A DNA stretch of 64,000 bases from Xylogone sp. PMI_703. Taxonomy: Eukaryota; Ascomycota; Leotiomycetes. This document shows, in pieces, positions 30,416-42,674 of the stretch. Position numbers and translations under genes: made by a program. Each line of letters opens with the position of its first letter. Within the stretch, counting starts at the first letter, position 1. The notes beneath the pieces are model-generated. The model was not told where the DNA came from, made no database searches, and saw nothing but the letters and a program-made list of their open reading frames with translations. The stretch lies in the NCBI GenBank assembly GCA_021399445.1, contig JAJTUQ010000003.1:6448001-6512000 (forward strand), in the 5' to 3' direction.

Positions 30416-32129
30416 TTAGACATCGCTGTCGGTCGTGATCCTCCGTATAACTCTCTCCTGCTCTCTTTGCTTTTCCACTCGACCGGCCAGTAGCTTTGTT
30501 ACCGTGTCCAGGTGTAGTAAATGCCCTCTCCGTAAACGGACAAACAGGGAGTACGCTGAGCTCGCGGAAGCAACAGCGACGACAGAAATCAAGGCTGGCC
30601 ACTTGAACTGCTCAGGGCGGAAAAAGATAATGGTAGATGCATAAGAGAGGAGTTCAAAAGCATTCTGACACGCCGCTTCTGTGGAGGAAAATGCACCGCG
30701 AATATCTTCTTCAACATCCTTTATGTATTGTCAGTTCTGTTCTTCCTTGTATAGAAGTTCGAATATACTTTACTTCCTGAACAATAATCTGCGTGCATAA
30801 ATCAAATCCTCGCAGACCCACACGACTAAGAATTGTGCCGCCTACAAGTCCACTAGCAGAGATGATGGGTTTGTCGATAAATACCCAAAACACAACAGTT
30901 CCTGTAACTAACATCACAACTTGCCAACTACTCAGCCATAAGCCTGCTCTCACAGGTCCAACCATGCTCATCAGCCACGGTGCTACCCACGTTGCGAGAA
31001 CTTCGAATGCTACGCTCAGTGTTCTCGCAATACCAATCTGTGTAGAACTGTAGCCGGCTGAAAGTAAGTACGTAACCATTTGTCCAGCAAAACTGAGGAC
31101 CGTAAGGTAAAGGAGAGCGCCAGCTATCGATGGAAGGAAGGCGCGATGTCGAAGGTACAAGCTGAAGTCAGCAGCTGATTTTTTCATAAGAACCTTGACG
31201 TGTCTCCAATTGTGTGCGAGCCGGCTCTGGAGTTCTTGGGATGATTCAGGGTCTGCATGGTGTGTACTTAAGGGCTTCTTGGCCTGTTGGAGCTCGGGGA
31301 TGTCATAATAGACATGAGCAATGGCGAAATACTCGACAAGGACCGATGCAAGATTCATAGCAAAGTTGACGATGATGGCAATGTCGGTAGAGACTCCATT
31401 GATAAGGGCGATGCACAGTGGGCCGAAGAGCTTACAGAGTAAATCAATGCGACGCATTTGCGCATTCATAGTTCTCAGTGCTACCAGATCACTTTGTGCT
31501 ACAACGACAACCTGTTAGATTTCATCAGCACAACCTGCTACAGCAAGAAAAGTCCAATATGCTTTGTACCCAATCCTTTTCCACAGATACCAGATTCATG
31601 ATGGAGCAGAGCTTTTCGAGACAAGCCAGAAGTACAAGGACCACAAACATGCCCATTTTCAAGCCATGCTCCAACGACGGATGGATAGTGAAGATGGAAA
31701 AGATAGCGCACGATGCTGCTACAACGAAGCGCTGGACGACTTTTGCAGGATGATTAGCACAGCCGCAACGACGCGAGACCAGAACAACATACCAATAGAT
31801 ACCCTTACTACCTGCAGCCGGTTTCCGGTATCAATGTACTGTCCAACGGCTGATGCAAAGACGATGGCAGAGAGGCCTCGTGCAAACGCGTACACGGACA
31901 TTGGCAGCAAGGTACCAGGGAAAAGTGTCGCTAGGTAGAGCACAGCACCAAATTCGAAGACACGAGAGTTCCATGTCGACAGAAAGTGCGACAAGTAAAG
32001 CCTACGAGCAATTCTAGCTGCTACAGCCTGTGGAGGGACTTGCAAATCGTCTGCTTGTCTGGGCTGCTCGAGAAGAGGATCGCACTCAGTAGAGCTACAT
32101 CCATCATCAACATATGAAGCAGATGCCAT
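30416..32129 (-). CDS. Ferroportin-like (SLC40A) metal exporter
   Basis: Four exons (31793-32129, 31570-31739, 30774-31511, 30416-30718) give 515 residues. The protein is polytopic. The first helix region contains YLSHFLSTWNSRVFEFG, as in ferroportins (the motif after an acidic cytosolic N-terminus), followed by LFPGTLLPMSVYAFARG and VGQYIDTGNRLQVVR. The second half has NGVSTDIAI, a long loop, TVLSFAGQMVTYLLSAGYSSTQIG, and the GAFSSTEAACQNAFELLSY signature of the last helices. Ferroportins export Fe2+ or other divalent metals across a membrane. In fungi the location may be the plasma or vacuolar membrane. An apparent frame break near 31740 is resolved by a 53-nt intron (31740-31792). A Zn2Cys6 regulator lies 540 bases upstream on the same strand. 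Confidence 0.87.
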
Positions 32130-32670
32130 CGCAACGGTGCGAGTGCAGACAGAGAGAAAAAAAGCCAGTAGAGAGTGACAGACGGCCATACTTGAGGGCG
32201 ATTGGAGAAAAGTTCGAACTTGTCAAGCTGCACGTCATCTGGTAGGATCTCCTGGACTTTTCTAGTCACCAGAGGCGCCAATTACTCACCAGTGGCTGGC
32301 CATCGGCAGCCGGGGTCATAAGTTAATTATCATTTTGGTCCCAATACGGTAACTTGCTCTGGTTTTCGTTCAACCACTCACATAGCGGGTAAAATGTTAC
32401 ACGACTCATGCTGTAAATGCAGTGATTGCCTTCAAGAGGTCATTCCCATTTGCGAGCTTAACTGTATCCACCCCTTGCCGATGCACCAAATGAGGTTAGG
32501 AGGCGCTTAACATACCCATTATTGGTTAGCGCATCCGACGCTTTAGCTCCAAATAAAGTAATATTTACTGCCATGAGACAGGCCGAAACCAAACGTTAAT
32601 CTGCGTCCTTAACTGACATCGTATTCACGAATAGTTTCAAATATACCTTTCGCCACCTCTGAATACGGTT
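32130..32670. other. Ferroportin promoter region
   Basis: About 0.54 kb between the ferroportin-like start and the stop of the upstream regulator gene. No coding signal. Confidence 0.5.
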
Positions 32671-34753
32671 TCAGCAGGCTCTTTGCGTCGCAGGCAATAG
32701 CTGACAGAATAGCTTTCCAGTGGCTCTATCTCGACCATAAACCACAAGTTGCTTGGTATCGTCCCACGCTACTAACCGTTGGCTATCAGGTGAAAAGTGT
32801 GGCATGACATAAAATAAATCCCAGTCTCTATTTCGCTGTTTTTCAATCATCTCAGAGATGCGTTGGAAGGCCAAGACGAGGCTGGAACCTTCGTGGGTAA
32901 CGCAATTATCAATATATCCATCAACCATGTAATTGATCCCCATTTGAATAATGTGGCTGCATTGTGGGAGGCGTAGAGAGCACATGACGAGGATTTCAAG
33001 AATTCCCACTGAATAATAGCTGTAACGAGCACATGAGGTAATATCCAAGCCAACTATAGTACGCAAGAGGAGGAGAAGCCATCGATTAGTTTCGGAAATT
33101 TTCAACTGGGGATTATGACGTAGAGAAGAAAGCGACATGGAGAGGAATTCTTCCATAGCCTCTGAGGATTGAAAAATTCGTGCTGCGATATAATAGATGT
33201 AATTCATTGTCGCTTGGCGGCTACGGAAGTTTAAAGGAGGCTGATCGAGCTGCAAGGGGTGTGGGGCGCAATTCAATGATGGCGTTCTCTCGAAGGGAAG
33301 ATCAGATGGTGGAAGAGCTGCATACCATTGATCTAGTATTGGTCGCTGTTTATTTAACAGCATCCTATAATCCTCATCTGGAATTGGGACTTTTGGTCTC
33401 CATGGCTGCACCATTTGTTGATGAATACGTTGATAATAATCTCGGCAACATCGACTGCTAATACTCTCCATATCACCACGGCCAGCATAACGCTCAAAGA
33501 GCGTCATAAGACTAAGGCGCCAACATTCCAACATGTACACGACAACAGCTTCTTCTTGTGTATTTAAGGGGTCAAATAACCGCTCACTATGAAGACCTAA
33601 ATCTAGGAGACTTTTCTCAAAGTCTAACATCGTATATGGAATACGATGTCTCCAGTTTTGAGCTCGCAAAGATATCCATATCCGTACCAAGTCCCGAGAA
33701 AGTGTGGATCGTTTGCAGATATCGTGTGTTGACGAAAGTAAATGTTCAATCCCATGATGATGGAAAGCGGAACCTCGATAAGACCCAATATGCGATTCGA
33801 TGTATGCAAAGAGCATTAAGAGAGCAAGAAGAGAAGTTGGATCCTGACAATTGTAGTCTGCCATCGCAAGCTTACGTTTAGCAATGCCATAGTAAACTTT
33901 TCCATAGTTTTGGTGCTCCCGGTTCGGCGAAAATAGCCACTGCTTTGTGTTCTTAATAGTCCAGTGGTGAACATCCGTTCGAGATTGAGCCAAATCGCAC
34001 GCGGATAATGCGATAATAGCCGGTCTCAAAGCTTCACATCCATCAGTCAGACTCTCTACCTGCTTGAATGGAGCTGGTAGTATATGCAGAAGATTGGTTC
34101 GCCAGTGGCAGATATAAAGTTTCTCTTGCAGCTCATAAAACGTATTATCCAGACTGGTTTTAATCTCGGGACCATCTACTACAGCGCTTGCTATAGATGG
34201 GTGTAAGTCAACGAAGCAGGAAAACCAGGCTGTGAGATATGATGCAGGTTCATCTATTATATATGGTGGTGTGGAAATTGAAGTAGAATCTTCAGCAGAC
34301 GAGGGCCTGCGTGTGAGATTTGCTGTATGACGCTGTCGGGTAGAGATTTCGGTTCTATCAATCAAGTCGCAGCCAGGGTGTATTGACTCCTCTCCACTGA
34401 CATACAGCTGTGGCTGGAGGAAAACGGTATGGCCTTCGTTTGTATTGGGTACCGGTGATCGCGAATTATGGGGCGCGGCCTCATCTGTTCTACAATCCTT
34501 ATGACGAGTGCTTCGCCTGCTTTTCCTTCCCCGTTCCAAGGCCACGGTAGTTCCATTGACAAACTTGTAGCTGGGTCTGCTAGTCTCGCAGTAGATACCC
34601 AGTCGTGTACACACCGCACATTGCGGTTTTCTTTCATCGCACTATCAATAGCAGTTGAGAGCTGGCTTCATCCTTAGGGCATTTGGGACACAATACCTTC
34701 TTCCGTCGACGGCACGCTTCACATCCCGTACGTGTGCGTACAACGCTCGGCAT
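32671..34753 (-). CDS. Zn2Cys6 transcription factor
   Basis: Two exons, 34697-34753 and 32671-34641 (intron 34642-34696), give 675 residues. The intron splits the zinc cluster: GCEACRRRKK in exon 1 and CDERKPQCAVC...YC in exon 2. Only five residues separate the second and third Cys where six is usual, so the exact splice may be off by a codon. A basic stretch (RGRKSRRSTRHK) follows, then an extended helical activation-control region typical of Fungal_trans_2-type proteins (YLTAWFSCFVDLHP, ALSACDLAQ). The gene is upstream of and collinear with the ferroportin-like gene, so it may regulate metal export, but this is only proximity. Confidence 0.82.
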
Positions 34754-37700
34754 ACTCAAGGGAGAGTAGTTATATGTAATGGATACTTTTAGGGATAACG
34801 AAAGCTAATATCGGGACGCCCTACAACTTGGCATCATTTCGAGACGAACAGAGGTCGGTAGAAAGCCGTATTTTATCGCGGTGATGTGATAGAGACCAAG
34901 TATGACGCTAACCGTTTAGGGTAATTTTAGCCGCCGCTAGCCTCTTCCTCCGACGTTATACTTTGGTATGAACGTCAGTAGTGATGAGCATAAGGAGGTA
35001 GCGACGAATTTTATAGTTAGTACGTGACAAAAAATGAAAGACTTATATTTATAATTAAATTCAAGATTAACAAATTGTCGGTTCGCCTGTAAGCACAGTA
35101 CGCATCCATATGTAATGTACTAGTTGTGCTTCTTCAGGCTGTCCCTTGATTCAGATGGTAGGTAGGTGCAAGCCATAGGAGCTTGCTTCTTGAACAAGTC
35201 TAGTAAATATACTTACTCACGTATGGTACACGTGAAAATTGTTGCGGATTACAGGCTACCACCAATCAATTGGTTCGTAGCCCACAACTTGAATTGAACT
35301 AAACAGGATCACCTCGCGACAGTGGTCAATATGCTCTAAGTTATAGACTTTCATCCAACAGCTTAACATTCGGATTAAGTTAGATTTCCTAGCTATTGGC
35401 CCGATTCCGAACATAAGGTAAATCAACTCTGCGACGTTGATATTAATACCCCGGATCTAAGGCCTTTGAGGCGCAAAAGCTAGTTCGATTTAGAAGAGTG
35501 CGGCCAAGGTAGTATTTAGATATTTTTCTGAAGTAGCAAACCACTAATGCTAGAGAATACTAAATCAACTCGTAGCGGAATTGCTCCATATTAATTAAAA
35601 CCAAGTAGTGAAAAGATAAGGTGAAGTCCTTTTCAACATCGAACCTTGATCTTGTGGACGTTATCTATATGAATTTTGTAATGCTGGGGACCTTTGAGAG
35701 CTACCCCTCCAGTCATACACATAGGATGTAGACAATAATCAGTTCGTTGGAGAGCAAAGGATACGAGTGATGAACCTTCCCAACATGTGTCATCATGTGT
35801 AACACTCGGGAAAACGTGTGTATCCGTTCATTATAACTCAGTCGTGTAACTCCAAGCATTACCCTTTGCAGATACAGCAAATTTCACCTACGGAGTTCTA
35901 TGCAAAGCAACCCTCCTATAGCTTTGCGTCAATTCATATAGTTATCCCTGGTAGCTAGAGGAAATTAATTATACAAGCACCAAGCGCGAGGAACTTTCTT
36001 GGAAAATCTGTTAATGGTATTTGTGGATTCATGGAATCTACCTTTATTCATATTTGCGGCTATTAGAGCCCCCAATAGTCTCCTTCTTTTGCGAATTTAG
36101 ATTCTTGAAATATTGTAAGTTGCTAAAAATAAACTACAGAACAAAGCCACCATGTTAGAATTTTCCACAGTTCAGCGAAAGAAGAAACATATGTCGGATA
36201 TAATGCATAATCCGTACCATGAGTCAATGATTTTGTAATCATAAGCTGTGTCGGATATCACGGAAGCCCAAAGCAGATATTCTAAATGAGGGAACTGGTG
36301 TTACTAGGTTAGATGTAACCTGCATATTAATGAGGGTCTGAATTACGTCACAATTTCCTTGGCAAACTTTACCGATCTGGTGGCTATATAGATATGATAA
36401 CAGGGCCTTTGCGCCCGTATGCTGGTTAATTGCTCTTTGAAATCTGCAGTGATCAAGTATTAGAGTAGTAGTAAAGTATTGATTAGTATTAAGTATTTTG
36501 TATAGCTAATAAGGAAAGCGGGGATCCAATTAATGTTATTCGATAATCGATAGTTGGGTGACTAACCTGGGCAGAAAATGTCCCACTGAGCTGAGGCTTA
36601 GGAATCGAGATTCGCAAATGACGGCCAAAACAAGAAAGAAAAGAAAGCCTAACACGCTCAATAAAGTAACTTATGATGTCGTTCCGAAAATCTGTTTCCT
36701 ATTTTGCAAGCTGACTGACAATCATTAATAGCTACTACTTCGTATTGTCCAAATTGTCCTGCTGAGAGTAGTGCTTACATACAGTCTAAAAGGTCTAGGA
36801 AACGATGGTGTTGGCATGCATAGCATCTTTACAATTTAAGCGTAAATCTGCGGCTTCAGCGTTACATCAGATACGTAAGCGTTCTTAAACAAGTGGTGAT
36901 CGTTGGCGAACCTCTCCTTTTCACTTTTCTTCTTCGTACTATACAAGTGGTACCGATCTGCGCTCACACCTCCGGAGGCTCAATTATTGTTCGTCTGATC
37001 CCAATCGAAACGTAAATCGGCCACTTAGTGTAGCAAGACTATCAGAGTAGTGTACTATACTGTATTTTCCGGCCATGGACGGAGCACAGAGCTGCTAGCT
37101 ATACAGGGCCAATCATTCACTAATATCCTTTCTATGACGGACAAAGTGTCATGGGTTATTCTAATCATGGTTCACACCACAAATATACTGTATTTCATTC
37201 ACACCATTATCTTTCACCGAATGTTACCTCCGATACGTCTCCATGTCTGGTATTAATTGCGGGATCTTGGCTGGCTGACACTTCGGTATCTCGGGTAAGT
37301 GATTTGGCGGGTGGATGCTTGAACTTGGAACGCGAGGCTTGCCAAGGCTGGTGAACCCCACGGGGCGCTGCAGTAAGTGGATCAGTCGGCTCGAGTCTTA
37401 CGGATGATCGAGATAGATTCAGGTTCAAACTGAAATTCATTCTCTGAGTATCTAGCAACTTCGGAACAAAAGATTTGGTGTGCTTTAGGCAACACTATCG
37501 TGCGTTCATACAGAGAACTCATTTGCTATGCTACTCTTATAGCGCAGGATTGTCTAAATAAATATAGAACAATGACCCTGTAACTCATACCCAAAGTCAC
37601 TCTAATTTGGGACTTACTCCCACGTTGACGCTGATTCTAGCCGGGGCAGTCCGGGGCAGTCCTTAGACCAGAGACAAGGAAAGCGAGAATCCCAGGTCTA

Positions 37701-38233
37701 CTGGGTTTTGATGCGGATATATACCCTATTTGGTAAAAGGCCAACAGTAACGCAGAAGTCGGCTGGAAGAATCTAGTGTTGCTCAAGGAACATGCATAGT
37801 CTATACCACTGTAATGTGCAGATCTTCGAAAAGCATGCGGTGCCTGGCACCCAAACATGGCTCCAGCCAATAACCTTTCCTAGGTCGTAAAAGTTTTAAC
37901 GTTTGTGGTAGCTCAGAGAGTCTCCCGGTAGGTTGACAAGGATTGGAGCCAACTCTTCACGGACGCTCCTATTCCGCCTGCCCTCTCTGCATGTTCAAGT
38001 GTGGATGCTGAGTGACCTTGTTGATGTGTTTCTATAAGGCTCTATAGGAGGATGTATGACAGATTGAGTAGTCCTTACCAGCTTTTGCATCATCTGAGCT
38101 TGGCATCTTGCTCTCACTCAAATATAAAAGAGGTAACCGTCAGCCTTTCTCCTGAACTCAGATCAACCGGCATTCCTCCATTATATCTCATATCTCTATC
38201 ATCCCTCTACCACTCTAACACCTCATATCAATC
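34754..38233. other. Long AT-rich gene-poor region
   Basis: About 3.5 kb without a supportable gene and with many stops in all frames. A short direct repeat CCGGGGCAGT sits near 37640-37661. The last 150 bases, rich in C/T with a TATAAAAG-like box (38122-38130), form the likely core promoter of the secreted protein at 38234. The rest may be decayed repeats. Confidence 0.5.
38122..38130 (+). promoter_or_regulatory. TATA-like box of the secreted Cys-rich gene
   Basis: ATATAAAAG about 110 bases before the ATG, followed by a C/T-rich leader (CTCTATCATCCCTCTACC) as is common at strongly expressed fungal genes. Confidence 0.5.
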
Positions 38234-38689
38234 ATGAAATACTTCGCTCCCAAAATCATTGCAGCATTAGGCCTTGCTAGCCTCGTTGCAGCGGATTTTC
38301 ATATCTTAACCGGTCCTTGCTCCATCGCTCCTGGCTTTGGCGGTGAGCTGGAAGACTACGTGGTGGCATGCCCTTCCAATTACTATAACTGCGACTGCAT
38401 TAACGGCGGTGATCGTGCTGGCCACCTTCAAGATGGAGATACTCCTGTTGACGGAATCACCACCACCGATTCCGACTATTTCCAAATCAGCGGCATGTGT
38501 GGTGTTGGAGCCATGAATTTTTACAAGAATGACGACAATAGCTGGACATTCTACCTTGATGGTGGAGATGGATCTGTGCAGGGTACATGCTACGCTGGCG
38601 ACAACAGCATCAAAGATTGCAATAGTTTCAGCGCTGCCTGTAGCGTGAGCAACATTCTGGTCTGCTATTCATACATTTGCAACCCATAG
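38234..38689 (+). CDS. Small secreted cysteine-rich protein (effector-like)
   Basis: A single-exon protein of 151 residues. The signal peptide is about 1-20 (ALGLASLVAA). The mature part of about 131 residues has ten Cys, enough for five disulfides, including a CDC pair and a closing CYSYIC. It is acidic and Gly/Asp-rich with no membrane segment or known catalytic motif. I do not recognise the family. Its size, signal peptide and Cys content, and its isolation in gene-poor DNA with a strong-looking promoter, fit an apoplastic effector or antimicrobial-type secreted protein. This is inference. Confidence 0.8.
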   Translation: MKYFAPKIIAALGLASLVAADFHILTGPCSIAPGFGGELEDYVVACPSNYYNCDCINGGDRAGHLQDGDTPVDGITTTDSDYFQISGMCGVGAMNFYKNDDNSWTFYLDGGDGSVQGTCYAGDNSIKDCNSFSAACSVSNILVCYSYICNP

Positions 38690-39457
38690 ATTACACAACG
38701 TAGCTGGGATTGGGATTGTATAAGGGATAGTAATGTTGTAGACTCTGTGTCCCATTTAATTATTCCGATTTTCTTCTGGTAGCTGGGATAATGGATGTGG
38801 TGGATTTGACGGGGCCATTCTTTACTCGGGCCACGATCAATGATAAGAATACTGGAAACCTAACTTATGACTAGGCGGAGCTTTCTACTCGTATATATGA
38901 ATACATTAATATACAACCCTTCAAAACTGACATTCTGATGAAAATGGGTCTTATTGAACTAGTGAAAGCCTATCATACGCGAACATGGAGAGCATGTTAC
39001 TCAAGTGGATAGTACCGAGGAACTTATCATCAGTGGTTCCACGAGACTACCACGTTGTACAAACACCCTGTGTGCCTCAGATATATTCTTAAAACTTGAC
39101 TATGCTGATAAACAGCCGTCGAACATGATTAGATCATAGATGTATGAGTGGGTAGCCACTCTGTAAGGACTTGTATGAGTTATGGGTATAAGTTGAAGTA
39201 AAAGAGAACTCCGAGAGCGGTGAGACATATAACAAGCACTATAAAACACAAACCTTCACATTTGAATAAATCAAGGAGAGGTCGTTGTTGTTTGTGGCGC
39301 AGTTCAGTCACTAATCGTATGTGAAATTAGATAGATTTATTTATACATTCAAAGTGGCGTTGTCTTGATTAAAATACTACCTTTTGAGTGATTAATCTTT
39401 ATGCATCTAGTTATACACTTGGCCCGACCATGTCGAGTTATGACCCTGCTTGTATGC
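38690..39457. other. Intergenic region
   Basis: Convergent 3' regions of the secreted protein and the regulator at 39458; A/T-rich, no gene seen. Confidence 0.5.
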
Positions 39458-41855
39458 CTAATACTGCAACGATGAAGTGTTAGGTTCACCAAACCCAGCC
39501 CCAGCTGGAGTGTTTATCATATCCCAGTCCATGGCAGACCAGTCCAATTGATTAACATCAAAATCAAAAGAGACTAGATTACCCAAGTCGGGGTATGCCT
39601 CTGCTGCTATTGTGTAGTAGTCACTTTGCCCTCCCATAATGCCAGGCATATTGTGACTACTAACGCCCACCGGCATTGGTGGAAAGTCGTTAACGGTAGC
39701 TGTCCCGCCGTTTCGGTATCCTGCATTAACATCTTCAGGATTTTGTGTTATTTGTGCCATCTTATGTTTAATCGAGGACACGATCCTTGGGATCACCAAT
39801 GGTTTGCCTAATTGCTTGAACGTGGACTCACGAACTTCCCATGCCTGGAGGATAATCTTTGTGAAAATCTTGAAAAACGGGTTGTCTTCGCTATGCGGAA
39901 CGCCAAAACGAGTCTCATAATTATCGCTCATGATTTCCCAGGCCTTCTCTGCATGGTCGCCGTCGGGTTGCCGTTTTAGGCTTTGGACGATGTAAACATA
40001 CGCGACAAAGGGAAAGTAAAACTGTATTACCCAAAGAAATCCCTTAGTAATTGGTGAGGTCATCAACTTTGTATCACATTGTATCATGGAAAATGCATAT
40101 GAAAGAGCAGGATCCCCCTGGATCTCCGCTTGCTCCTGGGATGACTTGGAATACCTGAAGTTGTACTCCATTAGGCGGCATTTTGCAATGTATGATCGGC
40201 TCATCAAAGTTGCCATAAAGTGGACGGGGTTTTCCGGATCGCAAAATCTCAAATATTTTTCCTCGATCAATTTTTCTAGGCTAATAAGCTCACTGCCTTC
40301 TGGGATAACCTCAGTCCAGATATCTTTGGCAACAGATTTCAGAGCCGGATTAGTAAAGCCAACATGGAACATGGTTTGTCGGACAAAGTCACCTAGTTCG
40401 CTGCGTACAACCACAAATAGTGCTTCAGTAAACTTCCCCTGAACCTGCGGAGGCTCCTTCATTTCTGGTCGGAGATCGGAATCGTTCACATTAAGCGGAA
40501 TTTTGCAGTCCCATGTCGGAGTAAGCGTCGCAGTCTTGGAACTAGCCATCTCGCCGACCCTGGCATCAAATAGGATGAGCGACCACCAGAGCCTTCGACG
40601 CATTTCTGCTTCGAGAGGAGTGCATTTGGCTAGTGCTACTTCACTATGAATACCCATACGTTGCGCAATACGTACAGCAACCCCCATCATGGAAGACAGT
40701 GATTGAGGTACAGTACAGGGCCTAACCGACATCTAAGACTGTTAGAGAGCGTAATATGACGGTGGATAGGATTTACCAGATAGAGGTATAATGCAGTCAA
40801 ACACTCACGGTCGCTGGTGCGCAGGAATCCACAGTTTGACAAAGCTTGTTGGCAACCAAACTGGTACTTTGTTAACAGGTCTATTTTTGACAGTCCGAAT
40901 ATTGCCTGGCAGTCATCCACAGAGAGACTTAAAATAGCCATGCAATAGATGCTGAACATGAGTGCCTCTAAGGTTGGCGTAATACTTGAAATATTACCTG
41001 CTGCTTCTATGATCCGTCCTTGTAAACTCGGCGTATGTGTTACTTTAAGTAGCGGGTCGACGTTCTCGAGGTAAAGTTGCCAAAGTCTGAATATTTGAAC
41101 TGGCTCGGGGTGTAAGGTCGAAATGTTAATAGCTGTTTTGCGGGAACCAAATAGAAGGTGATCATCGGTTTCGAATAGTTGATCCCAGGCCCTCCTTACT
41201 ACAACATCACGTACTTCATCATCTGAAGAATCACTGTAGCTGTCGATATCTCGGTACTACTTCAGGTATTAGTATACAAAAACTCAAGACAGTGTAGAAA
41301 AACGGCTATACCTCCTCTTTTATAGAATGCCAGATATTCCTATACCTATCAGTGACTGAGGCATAATATATTGTGAAGCGCGTACTTAGCCTCATATACT
41401 TTCTCTAAATTGATGGTTATTGATTGGGAGGACGAATCTGCCCCGGACGATTTTGGTCGCTCATCATCTAAATCATCACCATCATCCACATTGACCGATT
41501 TCTTTTCAACATGATCCTTATGGAGTGGCTCAAACCTGATGTTGTTTTGACGAAGAAGGTCCTCATACTGACGAAGACGATCCAACAACTCTCGTTCAGG
41601 GAGCCTTCGTCTTCGCCGGCGCGCGACCTGTGATGCTGGTTCGCATTCCGCCCGAGACTTGATGCAGTTTGCACAAGGATACTTGCGGTCACACTTTATC
41701 TTACGTCTTTGACAAAGGACACATGCAAGTACCCGCTGTGGTTTTAAAGGCTGGGATGGAGGATGTGTGAGTACAGGCGTGGCCGGGGTTCCTCCACTAC
41801 ATGCGGCACCGTCGACATTCTGCATCGACGCAGCTATGCACAGTTTAGGAATCAA
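39458..41855 (-). CDS. Zn2Cys6 transcription factor, fungal_trans type, paired with MFS pump
   Basis: Four exons (41386-41855, 41312-41345, 40777-41256, 39458-40732) give 752 residues. A second ATG at 41825 is an alternative start. The zinc cluster is complete (CVLCQRRKIKC, PCANC, C), followed by a basic Arg run and a likely coiled coil (ERELLDRLRQYEDLLRQN), the usual dimerisation segment. The middle region contains the fungal_trans core (GVAVRIAQRMGIHSEV..., EMRRRLWWSLILFDARVGEM). The C-terminus is acidic and aromatic (SFDFDVNQLDWSAMDWDM), a plausible activation domain. It is divergent from the MFS gene at 42675 with an 819-base shared promoter, which suggests it controls that pump. Confidence 0.85.
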
Positions 41856-42674
41856 TCAAGAGGCGGCCAACGCTAAGACCCGACCAGGCCGTTGCTGAAT
41901 TGGAGACCAGAAAGATGCAGATGGCTGAGTGGAGCAAACGTTGAGGGCAAGTCGAACTTGACGTGCCCCTACGGCGTCGAATACGTTAAGGCGAAAAGGG
42001 CAGAGCGGAGGTTCGACGGGTTTGTCGGGAAATTATTTTGTTATTCTGCGCTCTGGAAAAGTCAAAACAGATAGAATAGAGCCCATTGGAAGTAGACTCG
42101 GGTGTTTAACTGCTCCTAAGATGCGTCAAAAGATGACGGCTAGTGAGGTCACGTGCCAATCGGGTTTTAATAAAGCCCGAATAAAGCTTCTTCCCATCCT
42201 CAAGCAGCCAGCCCTATGCTCTTCCAGAAGTTAAGAGCTCGCCTAGTTTCATCCGATGTACTTTCTTGCTCGTTGGGCCGTCAGTATTTCGGAATAATCT
42301 TAACCTTAAACTTTTGGTTAGGTGGAAGTAGCATCACGTGACTATTACGGTCTCGGACTTCCATAGAACCCGACAAACAGTTTCTGTGTAATGACGGATC
42401 TACTTTCAATTTTTCTTGAATGCGGTTTGACTCAAGTTTGAAAATTCTTGATATCATAAATAATGTCTGCAATTTTTAATTTCTGTTATATGTTCAACTC
42501 TGAGGAGTCATACAATTTGCTTCGCTTTCGGCACTTGAGATATGATTTAGACATTCTTATGCATGCAAGTTATCAGTATTGTCCACCACGTCAACTGTTT
42601 TCATATTCAATTCTAGATTATTTGATATAGTTAAAATATTTGCGTAGGGGGCTCTTATAGATTCCATCATTACC
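41856..42674. other. Divergent promoter, regulator/MFS pair
   Basis: Shared upstream region of the regulator and the MFS transporter. CACGTG-like and CACGTGAC sequences occur near 42152 and 42335. No gene supported. Confidence 0.5.

Noticed and set aside
31740..31792. Apparent frameshift in the ferroportin-like gene
   Set aside because: A 53-nt intron (GTATGT donor, CTAATC branch-like site, AG acceptor) restores the frame and family sequence.
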